A stretch of 64,000 nt of DNA from Coprinus comatus (Eukaryota > Basidiomycota > Agaricomycetes > Agaricales > Agaricaceae): the NCBI GenBank assembly GCA_034638255.1, contig JAWPGT010000002.1, positions 2,033,501 to 2,097,500 of the forward strand. The letters run 5' to 3'. Below the pieces are notes generated by a model. That model did not search any database, was not told the DNA's origin, and saw only the letters and a program-made list of their open reading frames with translations. A program made the translations under genes and the position numbers. Each line of letters opens with the position of its first letter. Position 1 is the stretch's first letter. Positions 28,901 through 40,951 of the stretch are shown in pieces.

Positions 28901-29514
28901 AAACCAAAAGAAGACTAGAAGAAAGAGGTAAAACAAGTACCTTTTCCAAATCATCCTTTTCCCTCAGAACATCTGCATACAAGGCATCAAGTTGTTCTTG
29001 TTCGAAAACCTTAGTAGTATCATCATCATCTTCCTCCACATCTGCCATACTACTTTCGCGAGTGTGTTTGATCCGGCTTCTGTGCTAACAATAGTTGATA
29101 TGTTGAGTTACGCAGTTGGTATTATTATGGTTGGTTTACAATGGTCATTCACCTCATGCTCATGTTGACGCACATACGCCTCGTGCCTCTGGAGTAACGC
29201 CTGGCCAACCTCTGAGAGCGTATGAAAGTCCTATAAGAACCCAAGCGTAACTTAACAGATAGCTGCTTACCGGCGCTTAAGGCTAACTTGTTCTCAAGCT
29301 TGGTCCTCAACTCATGCCACACCTGAACATTCTCACAAAGTTCGTCACCACAACAGCAATTAATAGTCAAAGGTGGTTCAGGCGAAGGAAAACGAGAAAA
29401 ATTGGCGAGAGCGAGTGTCAAGTCATCAATAGTGTTTGTAGCACGGTAAAGACTGTTGGTGAGCGGTGATTCCAGTGTGAGTGGTCGAGAGGGCATCGTT
29501 TCTTCTGTATCCAT
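25973..29514 (-). CDS. Large coiled-coil protein, function unknown
   Basis: About six to seven exons run from the ATG at 29514 (MDTEETMPSRPLTLESP) to the TGA at 25973-25975. The last exon (to 27895) alone encodes 640 residues. The N-terminal part has an unusual Cys cluster (NCCCGDELCENVQVWHEL) and then ENKLALSAEVGQALLQRHEA. A long heptad-rich coiled coil follows (for example TLLQELQDARATISRLTAHH and LETLVQDNETLKADNNELQR). The C-terminal half is Ser/Thr-rich and probably disordered, with one helical block (IINEVGSLRQQYRSLLEED). Length is roughly 1,000 residues. This looks like a cytoskeletal, spindle-pole or trafficking scaffold, but that is inference from composition only. Exon phases between 28,000 and 29,100 are estimated. 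Confidence 0.7.
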
Positions 29515-29880
29515 AATCAAAGACTGAGAGTATGAATGAGAGGCCCAGGTTGCAAGAAACACAGCACGAGCATGGGCTTAATAACAGAACGGTGCAAGTT
29601 GTTGCTTCAAGGGTTAATGAAGTAAAGTCAGGTGATCAACCATGCAAACTGTATCAGAGATCCGAGAGAGATCACCGGTGCCATAACGAAGGTATCGGTA
29701 TTGAAATTATTATCTCTCCATTGCTAGAGCTATATAATACATGTGTGACAAGTATGAGATAAGACAAAATGCTACCTAGATTCAAAAAAGCAAGCTACGG
29801 AAGAGACGAAAATAAACGATGTGACACAAAAACAAATACGAAAATGCTGAAAATGTTTATAAAAAAGTTCAACATGCACA
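29515..29880. other. Intergenic region between two minus-strand genes
   Basis: These 366 bp separate the RasGAP stop (29881) from the coiled-coil gene start (29514). They should hold the promoter of the latter; an AT-rich TATATAAT stretch lies near 29731. Nothing else is seen. Confidence 0.4.
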
Positions 29881-32800
29881 TCAAATCATAAGGTGTACAA
29901 GACTAGGAATCCAATTGATCATTTTCGTAGCGTACCCATTTGTCGGAGGAAGAAACTGGAAGCTGTTTGCCAAGCCCTGCATCCTGTACTCGTCTAAAGC
30001 TTGGTACAACGCTAACGTTGCAGTATCATCCATAGTATTGACGGTCGATGTAGATGTTTGGGTTTGACCACTCTGAGGAAGCTCTGGTTGCGCATTTCGG
30101 AAGATGCTTGACACGTGTCGAATAATCGCTGGATTAGAAGAAGACATGAAGGCATTGATAATCTTCTCATGAAGACCCGCAAACCTACAAATAAATAGAA
30201 CGTTAGATTCAATTGCATATTGTTTAAATGGGAAAATACGTACACCATAGAAACAGTCTCCGGATAAGCAACAGCTAAATCCGCCAACAACCCATAGAGC
30301 ATTTCGGACTCTGTATCATCTCCCTGAGCTGTCGAAAGCATACTTCCAATAAACGTGGCAGCCAACAGGGCAGTCGTAGAATCCTCAATACCAAGGAACG
30401 CCTGAGTGATCCTAGGTACACGTTGTTGGTCTTCTTCCGAAAGACCCGCCTCCGTATGCCAGATTTCACCAATCTGACAATCCTGCAACAAGTCACGATA
30501 ACTCTCCGATGTGGTCGAAACAGGCAAAAGAGCCAAGAAATAGCCTAGACATTCAAGGGATGGTTTATCCCTAAATCCATTGCTGGTATCTGAATCCTCC
30601 ATTTCAGCGCGAGCTGTAACGCGTAATAACGTTCGCAAGGCTGCCTCCGCATGTTCCTTGAAGTGCCGAAGGCGCATGCCTTTGAAAATGATCGCAGCTA
30701 AGGAAAACGAGAAACTATTCTCAAAGGAAACTTTGAGTAAATCATCCAGTTGAGAAGTAATCTCTTCTAGTGGCAATCGACTCTCGAGTAGGATGGTTGA
30801 AACAGATGCACCTTTGAACATTTCTTGTTCGTCCATTGCCTCTATGGTGACACGAAGTAAAGTGGCAGCTTCAATGTAATATGCAGAGTAACTTGACTGC
30901 AGGAGAGAAACGGCCAACCAGAATACTGAATGGATATAGCGGGAGTTTTTGTTCAGGATGGGAATGATGCGACCCATGCATTGCAACATGCTAACAACGG
31001 TGTTGACGTGGTTTTCGTTTGCCTGTCCCAATGCTGAGGCGAACGAGACCAAAATCTGGTATAGATAATCGTCGTCAACGTCTTGGTTGGCCAATGCAGC
31101 GAGAGCGATGAAGGAACGAGTTTGCGTTGCTGGGATGTTCTGGAATGCGATACTTGTCACCAAACTCATCCATCTAGCGCGCCATATATTGAGAAGTCCT
31201 AAAAAAATCCATCAATAACTAGCTTGATTGAGATGTAAGCATGAGAGACATACCCCTTGAGCCTGATGTAATTTCCATTGCATTTGTCAAGAAGCTCGCC
31301 AGGTTCCCGAGGTTACGCAAATATTCCCGATCATTCGGTGGGTTCCAAACCGTATACCCCGAGGTTGTTAAACTCTTGGTCAACCCAAACAATCGTAGAG
31401 TCTCGGTAGAAGTGAAATTAGTAATGACCTCTAATAGCTCCGTTCCCGCCATGTCGTCTGTACGTGAAACATACAATGACTGTAGCATACTCAAAACAAT
31501 CCCGTACACGCATTTTCGGACCTGGATTGGACCATCCGCGGCAACCAGCATTACCAGATGGAGGACCTCAGGAACATATAGCTGATTCTGACCCAATGCC
31601 CGAGATTGAGAACCAATCACGTAGCAGAATTTGATTAAGGTAGAGATTTCGTTATAGTTTGATAACTCAGAAACGTGGTTGACAAGGTACGCCGGAGGCC
31701 GATTAAGAGCCTATATTTGTAGAAGTCAGTCACAATATCTAAACGTCTATTCAGGTAAAAGACTAACCATGCGAAGTTTGTAATAGATTCGTCCTCTAAC
31801 ATTAATGGAAGCCAGGGTAGCAACTATATGTGCTATGGTTTCACATCGAGGATTCGTAATACCGCCATCGGAAGCAGTACTTAAGAGTTCTTGAAGGACT
31901 GTATCGACAATAGCTGTATCTGACTTGCTGATTTCCGACCAGATACACTTTTGTAGTGTAGGTGTAATCTAGGTACAAATTTGAGATTATTTCTAAGGAA
32001 ATGTTAAGTTACTGACCTCGGGGAACGCAATTGACATCTCGGCTAGTGTCATAATACAATCTCTGAGGCGCGCACCAGATCTTTCGTACAGTGGATGAGT
32101 AGGATTGACAAAGTACGCCAAATTCTTAATCCATGGACTAAGATAGTGTAGACAAGTCACACGTAAACCAGTAGATTCCTTTCCCATTGTCTTCATTGAA
32201 GCAGAGATTTCATGGATGAAATCCAAGGTCAGCTGAGGTGCGAAGTCCGCAAGTTTATCGCTGAGCTGATTGACGAAAGTGAGCGGATCACCAGGTATGA
32301 GGCCGGCTAATGGAAATATTAATGTTTTACAGGATAGCTGTACAAGAAATCATGAAACACACCTTGACAGGCTATAATCGGACTCTTATCATATTTAAGA
32401 TAAATGCATACAGCACCGAGAAGATGATATGCGGCTGCGCTCAACACTTGATCACCTGGATCCACAGACATAAATCCAACATGTAAAAGTGTTGCAGCAA
32501 CATTAGAGAATCGAGCAAACCGTGCTGTCATCAAAATCTGTGCATCTTTCAGCTTGCCTTTAGCATGTCTAATAGTCTTGGAGATGGGATCTCGGAGTAA
32601 GGACGAGAAGTACAACGTGATTCCTTGTCTCCGTCGAACGATAAATTCGTTTTGATCTTGTCCTGTAAATACGTTGTAGACATCGGCAATATCTGCGAGG
32701 TTGATGATTTCGACGTTCCTACAGGCCAGTGCCGGAGAGACTGGTTGACGTTGAGTCTACGGAGGGGGCATTAGACACAATCAACCACGTTAATGTAGTA

Positions 32801-35800
32801 AAGTACACACGGAGGTAATCTTGATGTGGGAAGATCCAACACGTAGCACAACAGGAACACGCATCGAGCTCGACTGTTTCCAAACAACATCATGATATTC
32901 CTCAAATGTTTCACTTTCAAGCGTTCCTAGAAATACATCAGCCATGCAATCATAAATAAAGAATCTCTACCTACGCGCATCCTCAAGTACATTTGCAACA
33001 GATGCAGGAAGTTGTTCGACGAGTTGCGCAACAGAAACGTAAGTCTTAACAGAGGAAGAGAAAGGAGTTCCTATGAAAAAAAATAAATCAAGAGGCTAAT
33101 TCAAGACACCGCGTTACTCACCTGCCATGAAGTTATAAAGACGCCTAAGGTATCTCTGCGCAAGAGAATTTGGATTCAGGATATGTGCAGTCATAAATCT
33201 CTCTCTGACATCGCGAGGTACGACTTCTGCACAGAACCTCAACCATTGCAACGGCAATTCGGACATAGGAGTGAAAGCAGTACAATCAATTACGATGTCG
33301 AACGATTCGTCAATGTACTTGGGGTCATTGAGCAACTAGAAAGGGACAAAACGTTAGGTATACTACAAAACAAGTAAGCTAGAACGCTTACCTTCAGTAT
33401 GTAATATAATAACAACTCAATATCAATCATCTCAACATTAAGCTGTGTAAATTTCAACACGAAAACAACAATACCCTATAAAGCATAAAAAAAATTATAA
33501 CTTCTACAGCAAAACTTCAAGACTCACCGAATCATCAGGTTGCGTTTCCACGAAAAACTTCTCCACAGCCTCAGTACTAACGTCCACGAAACGAGTCATA
33601 AGATCATGATACTCCCGGGATTCGTTAGAAGTTTGGATGGATAACTGTGGTACATCAACAGGAGTTCCCAAATCGACCAACAACGCGCATAACTCGTCCC
33701 AAACACGTTTCCCATTAAGCCCAGATGCATCACCATCCACAACCGGTCTAGACATACTCAACAACTCCTTTCCAATTTTATCCGCATGTCTATCAAGGAA
33801 GCGATGAAGAACGATCGCATCAGTATCGTCACTGATAGTTCCTTGCCATGGATCATCGATTGCTAAAACAGTTGGAGTAGAGCGCTGGTGAAGTTTTTAG
33901 TGAGGATTGTGAGATAAGGATAAAAATAGGCACGTACATGTATCTCACTCAAAAATCTAGTAACATTGGCAATCTGACCCTCCAAAAACCTATTCAGCAC
34001 AGTCATATGCACTTCTTTTCCGAAGAAGATATTATTTCCGAGATTTTGAAGGATTTTTCCGACAACCATAAGACCACGTCGCATCATGACTCGGTTTTCA
34101 GTTGGTAGCTCGATGTCGATATTTTCCGGCGCTACGACTGCAGGAGTGATGAATCTAGAAGGTATCAGTACGAGTTAACTCTTAACTTATAGCTGGCAAG
34201 AACATACCGAAGGAAGAGGAATGCACCCATTACAGCAAACTTGGAGTTTTTCCATCTCTTAGCTCTGTAAATACCTATCATTCGTCTCACTTTACAATAA
34301 GTAGAAGAATTTAACATACACGCCAGTAGAAATGTACGCCGACACCTCACGAACCATTCTACGAGAAGTTCCTTTTCAGTAACGGCGGATAGGTGTGATG
34401 AACATCACTCACGGAGGTAATTGCGGAAGCGAAGATACTAACAAACTCAAGAATCTCGCTGCCACAAACTCTACAGTTCTTTGGTTTTCTGCAATATCCT
34501 GGGCTCTCACTTTAGTCGGATCCATCTCGAAACTGGAACCAGGTGGTAGTTCTTTCATGAGTGTTATCAAAGGATTAATCAAATTCCTCAGATACGTGTA
34601 TCCATGAATTTTGGCAAAAGCAGCCAAGAACTTGTTACCAACAGAGTTAGGTCTGAAAAGTGATGTCTCATTTTCTTTATCTATCCGTCAGCTTCTTTCG
34701 TAAATATGAATGAAAATTTTCATTGTACATACCCGTTCGTTCAAGTTCACCGTCAACAAGAGCTTTGAGGAAACTCATAAGCGATGCGCGGTTATCGAAT
34801 ATGTTGAGTAGGACCGAAATCATAATGTTCTCATCTTGAACAGGACAAACCTCAACAATAGTCAAAGCCAATGTAAGCTATAAAAACAATGCTCTCAATC
34901 AGCCTCCTGACAAACTCCCAAAAAGACAAAACATGTTCACCTTAGAACCTCGAACCAACTATAACAACAACAATCCAAATCCTTCAGAAAACCATATCTT
35001 GACTGGAATATAAAAACATATCATTACATACATCAATTAAGCGTGCATTCCGACTTTGAGTAGCAACGGATCGTTCTTCATTAAAAGTAGTGCCTTGACC
35101 AATGACACGAGCAAAAACTTGAGCAAAGATTGCTTTCTTTCGTTTATCTTGATCATAAGCCAATGGTAAACATTGCTTAAAACCAATCTCGCTATTGGCG
35201 CTGACGAGATTAGCCAATCCTGTGATTACTAATTCACGAATTTCGGTTTCCCGCTGAGCCGCCATTCTCTATAGTAAACAGAGATTTTGTTAAGGATAAA
35301 AAGCATCAAAATTGATGGCGGAAGCATACCTCAGCACCCAAAAAGCCTGGTTCGTCAGTGGATTCCGCGATCTAGTTAGTATACAAGCACATGAACACTT
35401 CAAAACGGAAAAACGAAATCAGATAATGCACGTACATTGTGTGCCGGTGGTTGATAAATTTCCAAATAGTTCAGAAGAGTATATGAATACTTGTTGAAAT
35501 GGCGTGAAATGACATGAATCGTATCATCACCAGCATTGAGAGCATCCGTTAAACGTAATTGAAATCTTTCAAGTAATTTGACGAAAGTTTTGAGGCAAGC
35601 AGTATTGAAATCATCATTCAAATTGTCCTTTCCAGCATCCTAATAACATATAACCCAAATTAAATCATCAAACCATCATCAGCGACAACGATAACAAAGT
35701 TGAAATAAGGAAGAAAGAAAATCACGCACAGCTATATTATCTTCAATCCACTCCATAACTAACTCCACCACATTCTGTCTAGCAGAACTCTCCTTCCTCA

Positions 35801-38800
35801 AAATGAACGTATCCGTTCTCGAACAAATATTATCACAAAGTTGACAAAACTTCATTCTCAAACGGAACGTTCCCTGTCCAGTACAACGAGAAATCATATG
35901 CGTCAAAGATGCCAAGATGTTACTAACATCAAAAGTCATCTTTTCCTCTAAATTCAGTCTTTCGTTGTCAAGTATCAATTTAAGGATAGCGATGAACTGT
36001 TCAAACAAATACCCTTTAGTTAACCCACCCAAGGTCAGACATGTATCAAATGATGTATTTACCTGATCCAAAAACAACAAATATTCGGGTGATGGTTGAG
36101 TACTCTCACAATTCGCATAAGCTCGAGTAGTCCTAACAAATACAAAAAAAAGGTAATATTTTAGCATCCTCATCTGTAATCGTCATGCAGAAAAAGAGAA
36201 GACAAAAAAGAACACTCACTCTTCCAAATACTTCAAAATCCTTGGATACAATCTCAAATGCAACTCCGCACCAAGAGCATCTCTAGCAGTATCTCTAGTC
36301 GCCACGTCCGAAATGACCAAAACCTTGATCAAATCCGTCAAAAAAGGTCCCAAGCAAGGGTACAAATCCTCCAACAACAACAATTCATCCGGGACTGATT
36401 TTTCTGGGAACATGGCTATAAACCGATTCCTATTTTCTTTTGTTTTTTCCAAGCAAACTCCACCGAAAGCGGTTAAGAACAATGTTAAATTGTGCCATTG
36501 GAATTTCATTTCCTATAATAATAATAATAAAGATACTTCGGTCAGATTTAATTTTGAAGGAGGATAAGAGAAAAGGAGTAGGGAAGAGGACTTACTTGTG
36601 TTTTCCAATTCGGTGCTCCTATTCTACGATCTTTAACCAGTTCCAAAACAGGTTCCATCAATACTCTCCACCGTTTATAACATTCACTCCAAACCATTGC
36701 ATCAATCGCATGACAAGGAGCCAACAATCTCAAATGTTTCCTAACTCTTTTCTGATGTCCCACCCGGCCTGTTGTACAATTCAATTCAATCCAATTGCTG
36801 ATGAATTAAATGAACTCACCAACAACAGCAATTTTCGGATCTCCCAATTGATCATAGACTCTAATCCTCTTTGCATCATCCTCATCCTCAATCAATCCAA
36901 TGGGTGGAGCACCGACTTGTCTTTGAGCCATAGCCAAATTTCTCAAACCCTTCATAGCCATTTGTGACACAAAACTAATAGGTGAAGTTAAAGTCACTGT
37001 AAACGCAATTTCTGCTAATATAAAAGCAGGTACACGATTCTTGTCAATTTGAGTTTCTTTAACGTGAGGTGCCTGTAATAGAGATTAAGATTAGTTAAGC
37101 TAATGGAATGAAGTGAGGTAAGATAAGAAGTTGACATACGTCAATTTTCACAAGGTATAAATCTAGAACTTGGAGTGCTAGAATTACCCACATCCTTTGT
37201 GCTTCAACATCTTCACGTGCACGTAAAAGATGTACCGAAACACTCGTAAGCGTCGCAGGTCTAATAGCAAAAAAGAAATTCAGAAAAAGATCACCGGAAA
37301 AAATACCACCACCTAAAAAAAAGAGGAAAACTCACAAAGCCTGTTTCGTCAACTGCGTCATAAGCTTAAACCCCGGATCGGTCGATTTCGTACGAAAAGT
37401 TTCAATAGTCAAACCACAAAGACACATCGTAGTTGAAATCTTAACCGAACTATCCACATTAGCATCCCAAATCAAAACTGCCAATTCAACCCATTCTTGT
37501 AAATCAGGTAACGAAACCGCAGTAGTTTGAAAAGCAGCATCAGCTCTCCATAAGGATAATATTCCAAGCATTAGAAGTTCTCGATCTGCTAATGCTTCAG
37601 TTACTGCTCTTTTGGCTTTTGGATATGATTCGGAACGTTTCATTGTTCCTCCTCTGTGATCTAGCTCTGGTCTTCTGTGGCCTGAAGTCTTGTAAAAGTA
37701 AATGAGGTTAGTTAATTTTATTTATTTATTTGCTTCTTGACTCACTTTGAAAACATCACGACACCGCTTTCCCAGTCCTTCATATAATGGAACAAGTGAA
37801 CGTTGCCAAGGGAATCGGGGTGCCTAAAAACATCATAAGCAGTACATACACACATGAATTTATACCACTTACTTCCTGCTTTAAAGTCAAACAAGCTCTA
37901 ACCACGCACATCTTAACAGCATCCGAACAACTAGCTTCCATCCAATCTTGAAAAAGTTTAACCGATTCATCCGGAGGTAGAAATCGATAAACAGCAACTA
38001 AAGCATTCGCATAAAGCACCACATCAATTTCTTCTTGTTCCCAAACATTTTGTCGATTATTATTTCTCATCGCTATTGAATTTAACGCGCTCTATTTGTT
38101 ATAGTCATAAGTTGAGGTAGAATTAAAGAAAAATTGTAGAGAGAACGTACTTTGAGTTCATGAGCAATATCAACAGCTAATAATCGAATTGGAACTTCTT
38201 CGTCATCTGCAGCAGAAGCAAACATTGCTCCACGACAAATATCAACGGAAGCAGCTAGTGCGATTTCCGCATTCCTTCCACCACCGCTGGTCTGATTCAA
38301 TAAATCATCCAAAAACTTCAAATCCTGTAGACCAAAAAAGGCTATTCAACATTCAACATCTAAGGAAAGGAGGGGGGAAACACGCACCTTCCTAGTAGAT
38401 TTAAACGTACTCCCATACCTCAAATGATCCTTCGCAATTCTTTCCGAAGTAACACAACTAAGAGCACTAAGAGTAGGCCAAACCAACCTCTCATCCCCTG
38501 GTTTCATTTTCGCAAACAGCAAATCGAAAACTCTTTCAGGAGTTCCTTCAGTTCTGCTTCTCGCTCTCACAATTTCATTAAACTCTGCCGAAAAGTATTC
38601 AATCCAATTCCAAACTGCTGATCGAAGTGGGATTGCGATTGCTATTTGTGCTTCACGTCCCATGTTTACGAGTAACGATGACAATTCTTTGCGTTTGAAA
38701 AATAAATAAAATAAGATACAATTACTATGCGAGAAAATAAAGTAACTCACCACTAAGAACTTGAACAAGCCTAGGCCTATCAAGAATAATATGTGCCAAC

Positions 38801-40022
38801 AGCTGTAAATCCAACAAATCCGTACTATCTTCCGGTCTATTCGCCAACACCCTAATCTTATTCCTCAATTTTTCAAATACCGTCGACCAATTCATCACAG
38901 AAATATAAAACACAATCCTCCCTGAAAATTCCGCTATCAACGCACTTACAGCCGTAGATGATTTAACCAATGACATGTGCGTTTTTTGATACTTTTTTTG
39001 AGCATTTGGTATTCTCAAGGTTGAATTAATACTCATTCTTGTTGAAAGCATAGATTTTCTTGACGCTTGAGGTTTTAGTGTAGGTTGTTCCGATACTTCT
39101 AAAGTATCCTTCGAAGTCGAAGTCGAAGTTGTAGTTGTAGGTGTTGCTACAGTTTGTTCTTCTTGAGATAAAATATCATGTGGTTCTTCCATTTCGAAAT
39201 CGCGAAAGGTGATATCTGATGTTTTTGAAGGAAGTACCAAAGGTGCATCATTGATTGAATGTCGAAGGAAATTGACAATGCAACTGAGAACATAACGTGC
39301 GCAAGGTTCATCAAGGGGAGGAACATCTGTAGGCCAAGATGAAATATCTGAACGTTCCGCAGAAGCTTGTCGTCTTCGAGAAAAAGAAGTATCAAGTGTT
39401 GGTGATTTTAGGGGTAGGGACGCGCTACTTGCTTGAGCTTGAGTACGATAGCCGAATGATAGGCGTGCAGCCATATTAACGGCCAAGACTTTTACGACGA
39501 ATAGTTGGGATTGGAGAACAGCCAACGGGTCACTTGTTGGTGGCTTCTATATATGACAATTGAGTAAGCAATGAAACGTAAGGAAGGAATTAGATTACTT
39601 ACCTTTGTAGATAGCCCTTCCAAGATGGTCACCAAACTCCATGTTATCACTGGTAACGCTTCGTTGGGAAGTTCAATCAAGGCTGAGATTGCCTCTTGGA
39701 CGATTTCATCTGACTCTACAACATCGAGTGTATAGCCTGAATTGCAAGGCAACTAAATCGTTCTTTTTTGAGTTTGAATTCAGCATTACGAGAGAAGGAT
39801 ATGTACCTGATTTTTCAATCGATTTGTCAATGCAGTAACCACTTTCTGGTAGCGATTTCCATTAATCTCCATATTCATTGGGGGAAGTGGGGGCAGACTG
39901 GGCTGGGGAGAGGAGCTAAGAAGGACGGTGCTTGATTCTGCAGAACGTGTGTTGCGAGGTGGGATGGTGTGGTTTGAGGAGCTCTGAAGTGGCCCAAGGG
40001 GCACGGAGGGACGGCGAGGCAT
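29881..40022 (-). CDS. NF1/Ira-type Ras GTPase-activating protein
   Basis: A 10-kb gene of 25-30 exons encodes a protein of roughly 2,600-2,700 residues, the size class of neurofibromin and yeast Ira1/2. These proteins stimulate GTP hydrolysis by Ras and so damp cAMP/PKA signalling. The central RasGAP domain (about 33,900-34,900) is recognisable: SLFRPNSVGNKFLAAFAKIH with the arginine finger codon near 34653, HGYTYLRNLINPLI, and FAVMGAFLFLR then FITPAVVAPENIDI. Downstream, LNDPKYIDESFDIVIDCTAF to WLRFCAEVVP (33114-33335) fits the Sec14-PH bipartite region of NF1. Long helical-repeat exons flank both sides. The start is uncertain: MPRRPSVPLGPLQSS at 40022 is the first in-frame ATG in the first exon seen, but an acceptor-like TTTTCTAG lies just upstream, so an extra 5' exon is possible. 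No disruption was noticed. Confidence 0.88.
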
Positions 40023-40951
40023 AGAGGAGGGGGCACTCCTGCCAGAGCTTCCGCCAGAAAAACCTAGAAAAGACGCGTAATCCACGATTTAATAGACGGT
40101 AGGGGTAGATAGGATAGAGACCTTGTATAGTAGCTTATACAAGACGCCGAGGACAGACGCTACGGATGGAGCAGCGATGGCTGACTAAGCATCTGATGTG
40201 AATATAATTATGCAGGAATTATGTACGGTAAGTAAAGGGGAATAGGGGGAACAATGCGCCATGCACACATGACAGATTGAATTGTCACATCAACCGATAT
40301 GCCCTGCTTTCCTGACAAAATGAAAAAAATTTCTTTATATAGAAATTTTGGTTACCGACAGTGACATTGTCGTCTATGACTCGTTTGACATCCGTGCAAC
40401 GTAATGACAGCTGGCGACGGTCTCCAGAGGAGGGGTGTTTAGAAGACCAGTGGGTGGCAGAGAGAAGGGAACGCCTGAGAAGTAGCACAGCCACTGGACC
40501 CACAATGGCATACAAATTGAGGAATTCTTGTCAGGAAGTGTTGACAGGAAGGGTATCTTTAGACGCGCAAACATTGATCCTTCGTGCCATCACACTATTG
40601 TTCGCCCGGAAAGTGCAGATATGCAGGGCCTGCGTGGATGAAGGACAATGAATGGATGGAGACGATCTCGGCCGGGAAGACCAAGAGCCGAGTGAAGAAG
40701 GAACAAGGCGCAGGTTGATATATTTTGCGATGTGTAAGAGAGACGAAGGACTGACCGAGTCAGGGGGCGCGGGAATTCCATAGCGATTTTCTTGACTCCG
40801 CAATTTGAAACCCCTTGGTCCACCTTATATCGTACCACGTCAACACCCAGCCCAGTCCTCCTCCTCGCAGTCCTTTGCTTTTCTATACGCATTCGCTCTC
40901 TAATCTACGTTACTGCACATCATAACTATCACTTACCACACCCACCAACCC
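40023..40951. promoter_or_regulatory. Divergent intergenic region (RasGAP / RRM gene)
   Basis: About 930 bp lies between the divergent RasGAP (-) and RRM (+) starts. Several 60-100-codon frames overlap on both strands but have no recognisable content. It presumably includes both 5' untranslated regions and promoters. Confidence 0.45.

Noticed and set aside
36440..36967. 175-codon plus-strand frame inside the RasGAP
   Set aside because: It is antisense to well-supported RasGAP exons, with no motif.
40285..40892. Several overlapping frames between the RasGAP and RRM genes
   Set aside because: Frames overlap on both strands, have no domains and no consistent splice sites; treated as intergenic.
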